The notes under the pieces were generated by a model. It ran no database searches and was not told the DNA's origin. It saw nothing but the letters and a program-made list of their open reading frames with translations. 64,000 nt of DNA from Symbiodinium kawagutii (taxonomy: Eukaryota; Sar; Dinophyceae; Suessiales; Symbiodiniaceae): contig VSDK01010117.1 of the NCBI GenBank assembly GCA_009767595.1, forward strand, positions 657,078 through 721,077. The letters run 5' to 3'. Made by a program: the position numbers and the translations under genes. Of the stretch, positions 12,030 to 23,374 are shown one piece after another; the first letter of the stretch is position 1; every line of letters starts with the position of its first letter.

Positions 12030-13180
12030 TAGAGAGGGAGAGAGAGAAGAAAGACCAAGTTGAAAACAACAGTCACTTCTTAGAAAGCGCTGAAAAATAC
12101 AACATGACGCCCAAAAAAATGCAGCAATCGAAGCTTCAATATGCCACATGCATGATCATGACAAACAACCAGCAAATCATTGACAAATCCAAACGACATA
12201 AGTCAGCAAAAAATGTGGGGGAGGGGTACAGCATGTCCAGATCAGACAAAATGTTCACAATAGATTCATAAACGAATTGTAGTGTCATAGAGTAGAGTAT
12301 GTTACAGTATATATTGTCTTGGGTCTGTGGCTGGCATGCACGGACCTCAAACAAATGACGATCAATAGCATTTGGCTGCTCTTAGTCGACAAAGGTTGTT
12401 ATTGTTTGACCATGGCTGATACTGACATATTGTGGGCGTGATAGGTTATCAATAAAAGAGTGGGAAACTAATGGCTTCATTTTCGCTCATGCCCAAATCA
12501 TTCCTTTCAGATTGCTTGGATTATACTCAACCATGGTAGTTGAAAAAACCTTTGACCATAATAACCATTGCTCAACCATGGTTGCACCAACTAACAATTT
12601 CTGAAAAATCATGGTAGTAATCCCGATTCTTCGTGGCTGAAATATTGGGATTGCGAAGGTCGTCTAGGTTACACTCATGGAAACGAAAAATGCGCACCCT
12701 CGCAGGTAGGGGGTGGACCTCCGCACGCGAGGGATACCCTTCTGGTAGGTTCAAGCCGTTAGTTTCCAGTTGGGTCAATCCCCCCTGTACCGCAATCAAA
12801 CGAGCACAATCAAGCGAGCCCCTTTCATTTCAGTGGAGCTCTCAACAAACGCAGATCGATTTCCAAATATGGTCGTGGGGACACCCAATATGATAAGCCG
12901 AATTGGACATGTTTCGATGAGCCAAACAATGAAGTATCAATACCAAATTGAATACAAATTGGATACTAGCTTTACCAAACCGGTGTATCCAGTTCATATT
13001 CTAGAACCCAATCTACAGCTAGAATACAAATTGAGCTCATCCTGGGGAACAGCCACCTGGCAACAGCACCACAGTGCCGGGTGGCCATTGATTGGGAAGA
13101 AGCCCCCGGAGCGGCACCATGACCTATGGCAGGCCATGGCAGGCCATGGCAGGCCGGGGCCAAGTGCTGTTGGTGATGGC
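12030..13180. other. Intron-like stretch, no supported gene
   Basis: Holds a probable partial family D element near 12700-12780 (TTCTGGTAGG...GTTAGTTTCCAGTTGGG) and a triplicated CATGGCAGGC decamer at about 13127-13158. Confidence 0.35.
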
Positions 13181-13187
13181 AGGACAC

Positions 13188-13246
13188 CGGTGGCGCTGCG
13201 CTGCCTGATCCACCTTGTCGCAGATCTGCACCACACCAGCCACGAT
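13188..13246 (-). CDS. Candidate 59-nt exon
   Basis: Minus strand: acceptor GCTGAG|ATC, then IVAGVVQICDKVDQAAQRHR, then donor CACCG|GTGTCC. It is a helical, well-mixed peptide with plausible boundaries on both sides. The family is not recognised. Confidence 0.33.
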
Positions 13247-13299
13247 CTCAGCGAGCGGACAGTAGTTTGTGATGACAATCTGATCAGTTGCAGTTAAAG

Positions 13300-13530
13300 G
13301 TGGTTAAGAATGGTACAGGGGTTGATGGCGATATAAAGTGGTTGATAGTGATGTAGTGGTTGATAGTGATCACAACGGTACAGTGGTGGATAGTGAAAAT
13401 GATATAATGATATTGATGGTGATCATGATAGTGATAATCAGTATACAGGGGTTGATAGTGATATAGTGGTGTTTAAAGGTGGTGATAATGATCAGTTCAT
13501 AGTGCCAATGGTTCATTGTAGTGGATGGTG
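13300..13530. repeat. Degenerate GTGGTTGATAGTGATATA repeats
   Basis: Imperfect tandem copies of GGTTGATAGTGAT(A/G)TAGTG with insertions. Non-coding. Confidence 0.6.
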
Positions 13531-13891
13531 GGTGATACTTACGAATATTAATTTATGATTCATGATGGCTAATGGTCAATGATGGTTCATATTGATTGAT
13601 TACGGCTGAGAACGGTCAAGAATGGTCAATGAAGGTCCGTCAATCAGGAACGCTTCGCCATCATTAATCAACGTTGAAGGCCAAGAATTGTGCTGCATGG
13701 TGAAGAGTGAACCGGGAGACCGAGCAAGCACCGGCAATGCCCCGTTGCAACGGCGAACCATAGGTGTCGCCACTGCTCGGACTGACACATAGCGGCACCA
13801 CCATACGATAGCCTAGGGGTGATTCCAGGGTCCATCCCTAGCTGGATTGGGGATACCCCATGCAGATATCCATGTCTACTGTATACTCAGT

Positions 13892-14004
13892 TGGCTATGG
13901 GTCAATATTTACCAACCAATAATGGTGGATATAGCCAACAAACTATAGGGAAAATAATGGTTAATGATAGGGAACCAGGGGTACAGGGTTTTGACCCACA
14001 GCCA
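13892..14004. mobile_element. TIR element family B, copy B4
   Basis: TGGCTATGGGTCAATATTTA at the left and GGTTTTGACCCACAGCCA at the right, with the interior AATAATGGTGGATATAGCC, ATGGTTAATGATAGGGAACC. It is followed at once by a second partial left end (TTGGCTACGGGTCAA). Confidence 0.78.
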
Positions 14005-14407
14005 GTTGGCTACGGGTCAAAAATGTCAATATGAACCATCCAACCGGAGGACCGAGCTCCAGGCCCCTTTTCCCCAATGAGGAAGCGCATTTTGATCTGC
14101 AGCGGTGGTGCGGCAGCTGCAAGTGGAAAACAACGCAATGCCACTCAACTCCAGAGCCCAAATTCGTTGAATTCTGCGGAAGTGCAACAAGTGAAGTATT
14201 AATTCAAATCCAATTTGGTTCAAAGCATTTGTTGATTCGATGTAATGAATATTTGATTCAAAGCATGGATTCAAAGCATCTTCGGGGCGTCGCAAAGTCT
14301 TCACCTTCCGGCCTTCCATCGTACAGAGTAGCACGCGGTACTCCACCCATGTCAACAAGCCCTGGCAGCTGTGAACCAGCTGAGGTCCAGGCTGATGATT
14401 AATATAT

Positions 14408-14543
14408 GGTGGTTTCTCAAGCCAAAGAGGTCCCCCAAGTCATCCAACATGAGTCATTTACAGTAATTCAAACCAACCATTTGGGGGGTCTCCATGGGGT
14501 CTCCATGGGGTCTCCATGGGGTCTCCTGTTTTGAGAAACACCC
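14408..14543. mobile_element. TIR element family A, copy A4 with internal 11-bp expansion
   Basis: GGTGGTTTCTCAAGCC at the left and TGTTTTGAGAAACACCC at the right, flanked by ATAT on both sides. An 11-bp unit GGGGTCTCCAT is repeated about four times at 14483-14526, enlarging this copy to 136 bp. Confidence 0.8.
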
Positions 14544-14549
14544 ATATGT

Positions 14550-15090
14550 TAATATGCTTACAAAATACTACAGGATGGAAACCAATTGACGTTGATGAGA
14601 ATCATGATTGGATGATGACGAGGTTGAACAATGACCACTGACCAGTAGCAGCAATCAGCAGCTCTAACCACAATCACGAATTGGGAGATATCCAATAGCA
14701 ACAATACTCAAGCTACTGTTTGGTTGGTGGCCACTCCTGGTCGTAGCTCCAACCCCTGGCTCATAAGCGCTCGCTAGCTCGCTCGCTCACCACCAGCCAA
14801 GAATCATCAACCATCATCGACAACTGGGGGCAACCTGGCCACTGGTAGCTCCACTCGCTTCTGCCAAGCGTGTCCTCCGTGGTGAAAGGCATCCAGGTCG
14901 CCTGACCAGGTCGCCAGTCGTCCAAACGAAGTAACCGTGCGTTCCATGGGTGATGGATGCTTCATGGCTGGTTAGTACTGATTGCTCATGGGTGTTTCAT
15001 GTGGTTCAATCGTGGTTCATGTCCAATATTGGCCGATAACGCTTAGAAACTGCTGATGATAGTTGATAGTGATTGATGGATCATGGTTCT
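14550..15090. other. Non-coding stretch
   Basis: Low-complexity GTTGA/CATCA-rich sequence. No gene or element identified. Confidence 0.35.
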
Positions 15091-15102
15091 CGATGGCGGT
15101 TA

Positions 15103-15150
15103 GTAGAAGAAGAAGAAGAAGAAGAAGAAGAAGAAGAAGAAGAAGAGGAG
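15103..15150. repeat. (GAA)n microsatellite
   Basis: About 15 AGA/GAA triplets. Poly-Glu and poly-Phe frames are artefacts. Confidence 0.92.
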
Positions 15151-15547
15151 TGCGAAATGCTTCATTATGGCTATTCTGAAGCACCAGAAACCCTGGTTGA
15201 GACTTGGGAACTTACTTGGCCTAGGATCAAGCAGCATCAAAAAATTGGCAAACCACAACCACAAACGAACCAACCAAATAACCAATCAAAGCAACCAAAG
15301 CAACCAGGAGGACATGGTACTTCTGACCATCTGAAGAGCTCCTTAAATGGATAAACTTGACCTGCGCGAGAGCTCGCCTCTCCCTCTGCGTCGGTGAGGT
15401 TTCGGATCTCCACACATTTGGCCGTTTTGGCTTCCTGGAGAACGAAAAGAGATCGCTGGGTTCGGCTGGTTATATAGGACTTAGAAGCATTGATAGTGGT
15501 CAATAGGGGAGAATCATCAACAATGATGGTTAAATAGCTACTAACCC

Positions 15548-15799
15548 TCAGTTATCTTCCAATTTATGAGAAAACCAAGAGAAGTTGGATTCATTAGACA
15601 AAACAAAGCCATAAATGGCTCGAAGAGCCCACCACAAAGCTTCCATTTGGCTCATGGTCAAATCCATTCCCAGGCAGCAAGCTGCAAGCTGCGTTCGCCC
15701 CCGTTCGCCAGGTTCAGCTCGGCTCCTTGTCCGAATCCCGACTTCGAACCAAAGCATCAATTTCCTCGTGGCTGCCAGGACTCCAGACTTGTTAGACAC
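15548..15799 (-). CDS. Candidate exon, unknown protein
   Basis: On the minus strand, after a possible acceptor GTCCTGGCAG, the sequence reads ATRKLMLWFEVGIRTRSRAE and later GMDLTMSQMEALWWALRAIY. The frame is open for 83 codons while the other two minus frames are interrupted. The composition is protein-like with a hydrophobic helical end. Family and exact ends are unknown. Confidence 0.3.
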   Translation of the reverse strand: MSNKSGVLAATRKLMLWFEVGIRTRSRAEPGERGRTQLAACCLGMDLTMSQMEALWWALRAIYGFVLSNESNFSWFSHKLEDN

Positions 15800-16531
15800 T
15801 CTACGAACTGATCACTGCAGGAGTTTGGGGCTAGCCAGGACTTGGGAAGCCCAAAGTTATGGATGGCTTCTTACCTGAAGTGTAATATGGATACGCCTAT
15901 TTTGAGAAATAGCCAATCGTATTTGATGATCTCCTTTAGCTTTAGATGAATCCAGCATTCCGCGGCAAATCTCGTACTTTAGGTCGAGGGTAAAAGTTGT
16001 CCCAAGTGCAAAAACAAACCATGTAGCCTAGAAAATCTAGAAAGTGGAATGAAAATGAGATGCCAATCTGCAACTTGGCCAAAGATCAGGGCATGAGACA
16101 CATGGACTGTTTTCAGGAATGAATCCAGTAGATTCCAGTATGCCCAATGAAAACAACATTGGGTCTCCGTCAAAGTAATTAGTATCGAATGGCCACGTGG
16201 AGGCTGATATTCTGCAGTTTACACGTTTCTTTACCACACGAATCCCAACAATTCCCGATGATCAAAGTGGAAGTGAACTGGAAGTGAACTGACCACAATG
16301 GCCCTGCTTACTCCGCATGCAACCGCAACCAACAATCAAATCAAATTGGCAGATGAAATATCATGAAATCAGTATCCAAGCATGAACAGCAACAACCTAC
16401 ACAAACCGACGCCGTCTCCAGCATAAACCAATAGCATATCAGCTGTAAGTGTTGCCATGTCTGCTGGGGTGCCACGCTGCATCTCGGTCCAGTTCCTTGG
16501 TGGCAACGCTTGTTGATGGTTCACAGGAAGC

Positions 16532-16646
16532 ACCCTCCGGTAAACTACCCTGGCTGGCTGGATTTTGCCCATATTCTAGAGTGAGACCCAGGGAAAACAC
16601 CAATAAATGGTGGATTTTCCATTGCCAGGTTAGTTCACCAGAGGGT
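16532..16646. mobile_element. TIR element family D, copy D2
   Basis: ACCCTCCGGTAAACTACCCT at the left and AGGTTAGTTCACCAGAGGGT at the right, with TGGATTTTCCATTGCC inside. About 115 bp, non-coding. Confidence 0.75.
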
Positions 16647-16649
16647 ATA

Positions 16650-17200
16650 CACAAGATGAAACCATCAATTGTAGTCGTGAACTATCGATACACTAGTTTC
16701 AATATAGTGGTGAACTAGCCAATGATCAACCAGTAAGTATACACCACCATTGGTTATGAATACAATGGCTATGCAATGGTAGCCTGTGGCTATGGAATAG
16801 TATGGTGACATAGTGGTTATGACCATAATAACCATTGGTACGGACTATGATGACACCTTATGAAATGGTTATACCGTGGTTGACCATGGTTCAAATCATG
16901 GCTGATGGTGGTCCCAATTGGCGCATGTTCTATCCTAACAGCTACAGAGATGATGTTAATGTCAATGGTGTTGATGAAACATCAACGGCGGTAGGGTGAA
17001 GGCAATGACGACTGATGGCATAGAAAATGTTGAAAACTGCTGAATTTGCAATGCGTATACAATCAACATATGCTTTGTTGTGTATTGTGGATGGTTGGTG
17101 TCTCAAAGCTCAGGGTCTTGAGTTTATGGTTTAGTAATGAAGGTGTTCTACAGAAATTCTGGACCCCTTGCCTTGCATAACCAGAATGTGGTTGCCCCTT
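16650..17200. other. Non-coding GTGGTTATG-rich stretch
   Basis: Low-complexity repeats of ATGGTTAT/ACCATGGTT types. No gene seen. Confidence 0.4.
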
Positions 17201-17230
17201 CTCAACCATTCAAGTCATCGCCTCTCAATC

Positions 17231-17422
17231 TCAGTAATCCGTTGGCGGCGCCACTTCGTCTGGAAAACGGCCTTCTGAGCCGCAGTGACCGGCAGTGGCG
17301 CCAGCCGGTGCTACATGAGGCCACACTAAGACTCGCACCGCCACGGGCATCCTTGGGACATGGGCTGTGGCCGTGGGAAGGCGTAGCAGCCAGGCGTGAC
17401 CCGCTCGGCCGCTGAGGCGCAC
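17231..17422 (-). CDS. Candidate exon in GC-rich islet
   Basis: One minus frame reads WLLRLPTATAHVPRMPVAVR, then VLVWPHVAPAGATAGHCGSE up to a stop. A second minus frame is Arg/Ser-rich and also open. There is no domain, and frame choice is uncertain. Confidence 0.23.
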   Translation of the reverse strand: MRLSGRAGHAWLLRLPTATAHVPRMPVAVRVLVWPHVAPAGATAGHCGSEGRFPDEVAPPTDY

Positions 17423-17429
17423 ACAATCT

Positions 17430-19190
17430 GGCTACACCCGGTGGCGTGGGCTCGTGCCTTGGGATTTCATGGTGACCGAGTTGGAGGCTACCGAGTCGGT
17501 GTCATGGAAGCTCCATCTGTGTATTGTTTCCATCTCATACTCTTGCTACTTCCATGTACATCCATGTCATCTTGGTTAGTGCTTGATTCTCAAAGATGTA
17601 TAGGAAAATATGTATCCGTGAGGCATGGGAGTACATCTGTATACACGCGTGGGGTTGTCCATAGGCGTTTCCCCGACTCATGATATTGTTTTGATCAGAG
17701 AGGAATTTTGAAGTGCCAACCCCCAGGACACACATCCATCTTATGAAGAACCCTTCACTAAGTTTCATTGACAATCCAGAGATACAACCGCTGTAATTCC
17801 CTCGATCATGCGACAGTGATGGGTGAGCGAAAATGAAACACACCCCTCAGATCCAACTAAAAAACCTGGGGATTGGAGAACTCGACCTGGTACTTTGGTA
17901 ATCTCAGCTACTGGAGTGCCGCTGGTGAAGACATAACTGTAGAGGATTATTGTTGTTGAACCTGTTGGGACTACAGTGGTGTCATAGAAATTAAGGATCT
18001 CCAAAGAAAACCATAAAGGAATAGCATGACGGCATTGGTGAACACCCTCCGGTGCCCTCCATATCCCTCCACCATCACGACTATCCTCTCTTGGGACTGG
18101 CTGGTTCACAGGGATTCCAAATGATGGATTGTGTCACTCAAGTGTGACTATGTTTTCTCCAAAAGAAAAACAACAACCTTGCTAAGCCCCTACCATCGGC
18201 CGTGATCGTTGCTTGTTGTTCTGCTAGGGGGTAGAATCGAGCAGGACCAATGGTAATTCACCCGGCACATCTACCATCAAAAACAAGATAGTAGCCAGTT
18301 TTCATGCAAGGACTCACTATCAGTTTGAACATACAACTTCCTCTGATGCCAGGCTGTGAATGGCCCAGTCAGTGACGCCAAGGTATGCAACTGGGTCGAC
18401 ATCAACCATTAAGCTGCCTGGACTCTGTCCAGTCCAGCGATGGAAATGACCAGCAAAAGACGAGGAAACGCTGTTGAGATTTCTGGTTGGATACATAGGT
18501 GCTGAATGGAAGGGCACGATTAAATTGATCACAGATTCCGAAATTCTTGTTCCAAAAAATTGAAAGCAAACATTTTGCTGGAAGAATTCCATGGTTTCGA
18601 TCGAATTTTGCTGGAATTTTGATGGTGCCGAGCTATCAAAACCATGAGATCTGCATCCAGGGAACACCTCCACCACCAGTGGCTGGCTATCCTCGCGGCA
18701 GAGTGTGACGAGAGTGTGACGTTTTGAAGGATTGATGAACCCAGGCATCGACTAGTGTAATTGCCAGCCGTGATCAACCACCATTATAGACCCACTATTC
18801 ACAAAACAGTTCTATGGTCTAGTTACTATTTGCAAGCCAACCTATGTTTTATGATTTCACTGAACTATTTCACAAGCCAACCTTAGTTTAGTATCACAAA
18901 ACACTACCCTTTCAACCAATCATTGTTTTTTTCGGCCGCCTCTCATGGGCGTGCTATGGCGCAAGTTGAATGTAAGGGAGAGCAACATAGCCATGCCTAA
19001 ATGCTAATTAGTCTTGGGAATATATACATCATTCGTGGGCACCGTTATAGTGAACATGCCAATCTGTTGATGGCGAAACTCCAACATAAATAGTAAGTAC
19101 TGGTAGTGGACGCGATCATGTAGCGATTCTTGCTTTTTCCCCACCACTCTGATTGGTTGTATCCCAATCTCTTGGTTCCTTTCAAACCAC
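17430..19190. other. Intron-like stretch with weak open frames
   Basis: Minus frames at 17765-18109 and 18320-18748 are open for over 110 codons. They lack recognised domains and lie in sequence of ordinary composition, so I do not call them genes. Confidence 0.3.
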
Positions 19191-19289
19191 TATTATGTGG
19201 CGACTAAGCAGCAACAACAACAACAACAATTGGTACATGTAAAAGTCTCTTTCAGCAACAACCAAAAAATCCCCAAGCACCAGAACCAC

Positions 19290-19430
19290 CGCGTTTCGGC
19301 AATGGCGACCAACAGCTCCTCAGACCACGGGGACCACTTGAAGGCAGTGCCCAAGCGCACAGAGAAGACCGCAATGACACCGTGCGAGGCCTCTCAGCTT
19401 CCATCAGTCCCGAGATGGATTCTGATGGCT
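19290..19430 (-). CDS. Weak candidate exon
   Basis: GC-rich islet just before the decamer satellite. The minus frame contains EAERPRTVSLRSSLCAWALP. The plus frame is also open. Boundaries and function are unknown. Confidence 0.18.
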
Positions 19431-19450
19431 GGAAATCGATGGCCACGCGA

Positions 19451-20413
19451 ATGATGCTTGAGTTTTCTGATGGCTTATGATGGTTTATGATGATTGATGA
19501 TAGTTGAGTATGGGTGAGGATGGTTGAGGATGGTTGATGATGGTTTATGATAGTTTTTGATGGTTTATGATGGTTTATGATGATTGAAAATAGTTGAGTA
19601 TGGCTGAGGATGGTTGAGGATGGTTGATGATGGTTTATGATGGTTTTTGATGGTTTATGACGGTTTATGATGATTGAAAATAGTTGAGTATGGCTGAGGA
19701 TGGTTGAGGATGGTTTTTGATGGTTTATGATGGTTTGTGATGGCTTGTGATGGTTTATGAGGGTTGATGATGATTGATGATAGTTGAGGATGGCTGAGGA
19801 TGGTTGAGGATGGTTGATGATGGTTTATGATGGTTTTTGATGGTTTATGATGGTTTATGATGATTGAAAATAGTTGAGTATGGCTGAGGATGGTTGAGGA
19901 TGGTTTTTGATGGTTTATGATGGTTTGTGATGGCTTGTGATGGTTTATGAGGGTTGATGATGATTGATGATAGTTGAGGATGGCTGAGGATGGTTGAGGA
20001 TGGTTGATGATGGTTTATGATGGTTTTTGATGGTTTATGATGGTTTATGATGATTGAAAATAGTTGAGTATGGCTGAGGATGGTTGAGGATGGTTTTTGA
20101 TGGTTTATGATGGTTTGTGATGGCTTGTGATGGTTTATGAGGGTTGATGATGATTGATGATAGTTGAGGATGGCTGAGGATGGTTGAGGATGGTTGATGA
20201 TGGTTTATGATGGTTTTTGATGGTTTATGATGGTTTATGATGATTGAAAATAGTTGAGTATGGCTGAGGATGGTTGAGGATGGTTTTTGATGGTTTATGA
20301 TGGTTTGTGATGGCTTGTGATGGTTTATGAGGGTTGATGATGATTGATGATAGTTGAGGATGGCTGAGGATGGTTGAGGATGATTGAGGATGATTGAGGA
20401 TGATTGAGGATGA
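19451..20413. repeat. Decamer satellite with 190-bp higher-order repeat
   Basis: The whole block is in 10-bp register: TGGTTTATGA, TGGTTGAGGA, TGATTGATGA and variants. Nineteen decamers form a 190-bp higher-order unit. Three copies starting at 19671, 19861 and 20051 are identical by eye, and a fourth, starting at 20241, is identical for 140 bp before decaying into TGATTGAGGA units. A 90-bp version precedes them (19581). No coding potential. Confidence 0.95.
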
Positions 20414-21058
20414 GTTGATCGTTGAGGATTGCAGCCAGCAAAGGCGTGCCTCCCAATGATCCCTACAACGGCTTCTTGATGGTGGGCTTACAACGGCTTA
20501 CCTGCAAATCAACCATTAGTTCACAAAAGAATCACCCATTGGTTTGCCCTTACAAATCCTTATCAACCATCAGTTAACTCATTCTCAACTATCAGTTTAC
20601 TGTCTAAATCAACAATAGTCATTATCATAGTGAATGGTATGGTTTCAACCGTTGGTAAACTTTCTCCTTATCAACTATAGAACGATCATTATCAACAATC
20701 AACCATTAGTGATCTCCTTATCAACCATTGTGACATCAGTTTACCACTCATCGACCAGTGGTTTCATTCTCTGTGCCCTTGATCATCATTAGTTTACCAG
20801 CAAATCAACCAGTACTTTACCCCTATAAATCGCTGATTACCCTTATTCGATGGTTGATTACTGGTAAATCACCATCGAACTTGTTTATAATATCCTAATG
20901 GATATAAATAGTTTACAAATATTTGGATATATCCAAAATCGAACTACTTTACCCTTATAAATCCTTAATCACCATTAGTTTACCAGCAATCCACCATTAC
21001 TTTACCCTTATAAATCCTTAAAAATCCTTGTCCTCATCATTAGTTTACCCTTCTCCTC
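20414..21058. other. Non-coding AACCATTAGTTTACC-rich stretch
   Basis: Dispersed degenerate repeats of ATCAACCATTAGTTTACC and CCTTATAAATCCTT. No gene seen. Confidence 0.5.
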
Positions 21059-21069
21059 GGAGAAGTCCA

Positions 21070-21188
21070 TTGACGAACGATTTGCCATCGGAACGAGCCG
21101 CCCGGCGTTCACGCCACGAACAGCGCGACGGGGCCCCACGGCCATCGATGCCTCTTTGAAGGTGAAGCTCCAGGTATCGTCTTCGATC
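21070..21188 (-). CDS. Candidate exon, unknown protein
   Basis: Minus strand: acceptor CGGCGCCAG|G, then IEDDTWSFTFKEASMAVGPR, then RAVRGVNAGRLVPMANRS. This is the most protein-like of three open frames. The acceptor has a pyrimidine-rich lead and the AG|G form usual in dinoflagellates. The 3' end is not fixed: GC donors are possible inside the islet. Confidence 0.33.
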
Positions 21189-21370
21189 CTGGCGCCGGCA
21201 GGGAGACATATGAGGCTGCGTAGTTATCATGATATGTGAGAATGATATGTATATAAAAAGATGTATATGTGTATATATATGGTTGTTTAAATATGTTCAT
21301 GACTTTATTTGAGTAGGTATGATGATGTTTAGGAAAAGATAGATATACTAGTACATATGTATGCGGACAA

Positions 21371-21433
21371 AAGTTTTTGTGTATATATATATATATTTAT
21401 TTATCTATATTTATATTTATATATATATATATT

Positions 21434-21464
<31 letters not shown>

Positions 21465-21478
21465 ATATATATATATTC
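21371..21478. repeat. (TA)n/(TTTATA)n AT-rich array
   Basis: About 108 bp of TATATATA interrupted by TTTATATT. Frames rich in Tyr/Ile here are artefacts. Confidence 0.9.
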
Positions 21479-22156
21479 ACATGCGTGTGTGTATTTCTGT
21501 ATGTGCATGTCTTCTGAGCTGCATAATCACCTCTTTTAACCTCATTTCGGCTGATTGGGATCTCGGAGTCCAATTCTTGATGGAACCCATAGGCTTGAGG
21601 CCTCTGATGACACAAATCATCCCCCAAGATAGGCCATGTCTACAGCTGTGAGATGATGAACCCAGCATCGGCTCGACAGAATTGCTGTGAACTCCAGATC
21701 TCTTGATCGGGAGAAGCCATCGGAACCCCAAGCTGGCCCTGTAGCCCTGAACTTTGGTGCAACCCAGCCATGAACCAAGGTGTCATTGCTCCCGTGACTT
21801 TCGCATTGATAAAGTCTGTTCCCTAACCAATTTGAGATTGATAGATTGGATGAATCCACCATGAATCCACCTAGTCATGAAATAGAGTGGATAAATCCGG
21901 AGATCGATAACCCCCTGACTTCATGACACTCAGCTTCTCTCGACATGGGCTTGGCATGCTATGATTGGGAGGCAAGGCCCGGCCATGGCTGCCGCTTCAG
22001 CTTCGAGTGCTTCCAGCGCAGCTTCCCAGCAGCTTCCCAGTCTTGAAGTCTGCATCTTTCACCAAGTTATCCAAGGCCTGGCACGTCTCACGAGTGGATC
22101 TACTCGCTCACGAGTTGTCGACCATGTCGACCACCTGGGACCACCTGTGGGCTTAC

Positions 22157-22310
22157 CTCGTGGTACCGACTTCTTGAGCCCAAGTTCCTGGGAATGTCCT
22201 GCGGTTCCCCATGGCGAGGGGTGCTCCCCCAACGTTCCTCCGCAAAACGGTGACCACGTTTCGTTGAGGCCCCGCACGGCGGACACCACGTAGTTGCCCG
22301 AAGCCAAGGC
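22157..22310 (-). CDS. Candidate 154-nt exon with consensus donor
   Basis: Minus strand: acceptor TTGCCAAAG|G and donor CCACGAG|GTAAGC. All three minus frames stay open to the donor. The most protein-like reads LASGNYVVSAVRGLNETWSP followed by FCGGTLGEHPSPWGTAG. The strong GTAAGC donor supports the strand. The family is not recognised. Confidence 0.38.
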
Positions 22311-22437
22311 CTTTGGCAAGGCCTCGGCTTCTCCGTGAAACCATTTCGGACTGCTTCGTCAGTCATCCGCTGGCTAATGGTTGTTGATAATAAGGGATGA
22401 TAACCAACAATAGTGGATATACCAGCTATATATTATT

Positions 22438-22553
22438 GCTATGGGTCAAGCAGTTAACCAACCCATAATGGGGGATAACCATCAACAATAATAGGAAAAC
22501 CAATGGTTAATGATAGGGGAAGCAGGGGGACTAGGGGTTTTGATCCATAGCCA
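22438..22553. mobile_element. TIR element family B, copy B5
   Basis: TGCTATGGGTCAAGCAGTTA at the left and TTTTGATCCATAGCCA at the right, followed by TAT. The interior has AATGGGGGATAACC, AACAATAATAGG and ATGGTTAATGATAGGGGAAG. A partial B interior also lies just upstream (22381-22430). Confidence 0.78.
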
Positions 22554-22937
22554 TATTGGGAAAGGGAAAAAAACCTTCGTTCCCTTTGTCATGTTTTTTG
22601 CATGTGCTATGATGATGAATCAACTGGAGGTACCAGTCAATACCCGGCATTTAGTGATGAACCAGCATCCACTGGAGAACTTTCGTATTGACCCCCTGCT
22701 ATTCAACTGGAGGCCCTGGTCACTGGAGGTACCCCCCAGTGCTGTATTGGGAGCGGCTAACCAACCACTGGTGGTTTCCAAGCGCTTCCAATGGGACGGC
22801 CATCCGCGGCCACGCCGGGCCCACCTCATCCACGCTCGACAGTGTTCGAACTACTCGCCAGCGCACCTGGACCTGGTGACAGCTGCTTCACCGGTGGCTT
22901 CTCGAGTCATGGGCTTCCCCCAAATCATCCAAGTCAT

Positions 22938-23039
22938 GGGGGTTTCTCAAGCCATGGGGAGCCCCAAAAATGGCTGGTTTATTACTATAAATGGTTAATA
23001 GTGGATGATTTGGGGGTCCCCCTATTTTGAGAAACGCCC
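22938..23039. mobile_element. TIR element family A, copy A5
   Basis: GGGGGTTTCTCAAGCC at the left and CCTATTTTGAGAAACGCCC at the right, flanked by ATAT. The interior has TGGTTTATTACTATAAATGG and GGATGATTTGGGGGTCC. A half element (CTTCTCGAGTCATGGGC...) abuts it on the left. Confidence 0.82.
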
Positions 23040-23049
23040 ATATTCATCA

Positions 23050-23102
23050 TTACTAGTAGTAAACAAGCCATTTTGGGCTACCTACATTCTAAGAAACCAC
23101 CA
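23050..23102. mobile_element. TIR element family A, right-half fragment
   Basis: CCATTTTGGGCTACC...ATTCTAAGAAACCACC resembles only the right terminus of family A. It lies between complete copies A5 and A6. Confidence 0.5.
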
Positions 23103-23195
23103 AATGGTTCAAAATGGTTAGTATTGATGGTGAATAGTGGCCAGGGTTTTAGAGTCATAGGGAACAAAGCCATGGTCGGTGTATTACTACAAGTA

Positions 23196-23294
23196 GTGGT
23201 TTCTCAAGCCCTAGGGGACCCCCCAAATGGATAGTTTATCAACAATAATGATTAAAAAGGGCTGATTTGGGGGTCCCGTATGTTGAGAACCAGC
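23196..23294. mobile_element. TIR element family A, copy A6
   Basis: GTGGTTTCTCAAGCCC at the left and GTATGTTGAGAACCAGCC at the right, with CAAATGGATAGTTTATC and GCTGATTTGGGGGTCCC inside. Confidence 0.75.
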
Positions 23295-23295
23295 C

Positions 23296-23374
23296 AAGTG
23301 GTGAATAAACTGGATGATTGGCCTGGGGGTACCCCTATGGCTTGAGGGATCCCCTGTACCTTGAGAAACCACCC
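23296..23374. mobile_element. TIR element family A, copy A7 lacking left end
   Basis: Contains ATAAACTGGATGATTGG and GGGGGTACCCCTATGG and ends TACCTTGAGAAACCACCC. It abuts copy A6. Confidence 0.6.

Noticed and set aside
19451..20413. CRISPR-like regular repeats
   Set aside because: Units are contiguous decamers without unique spacers, in a eukaryotic context.
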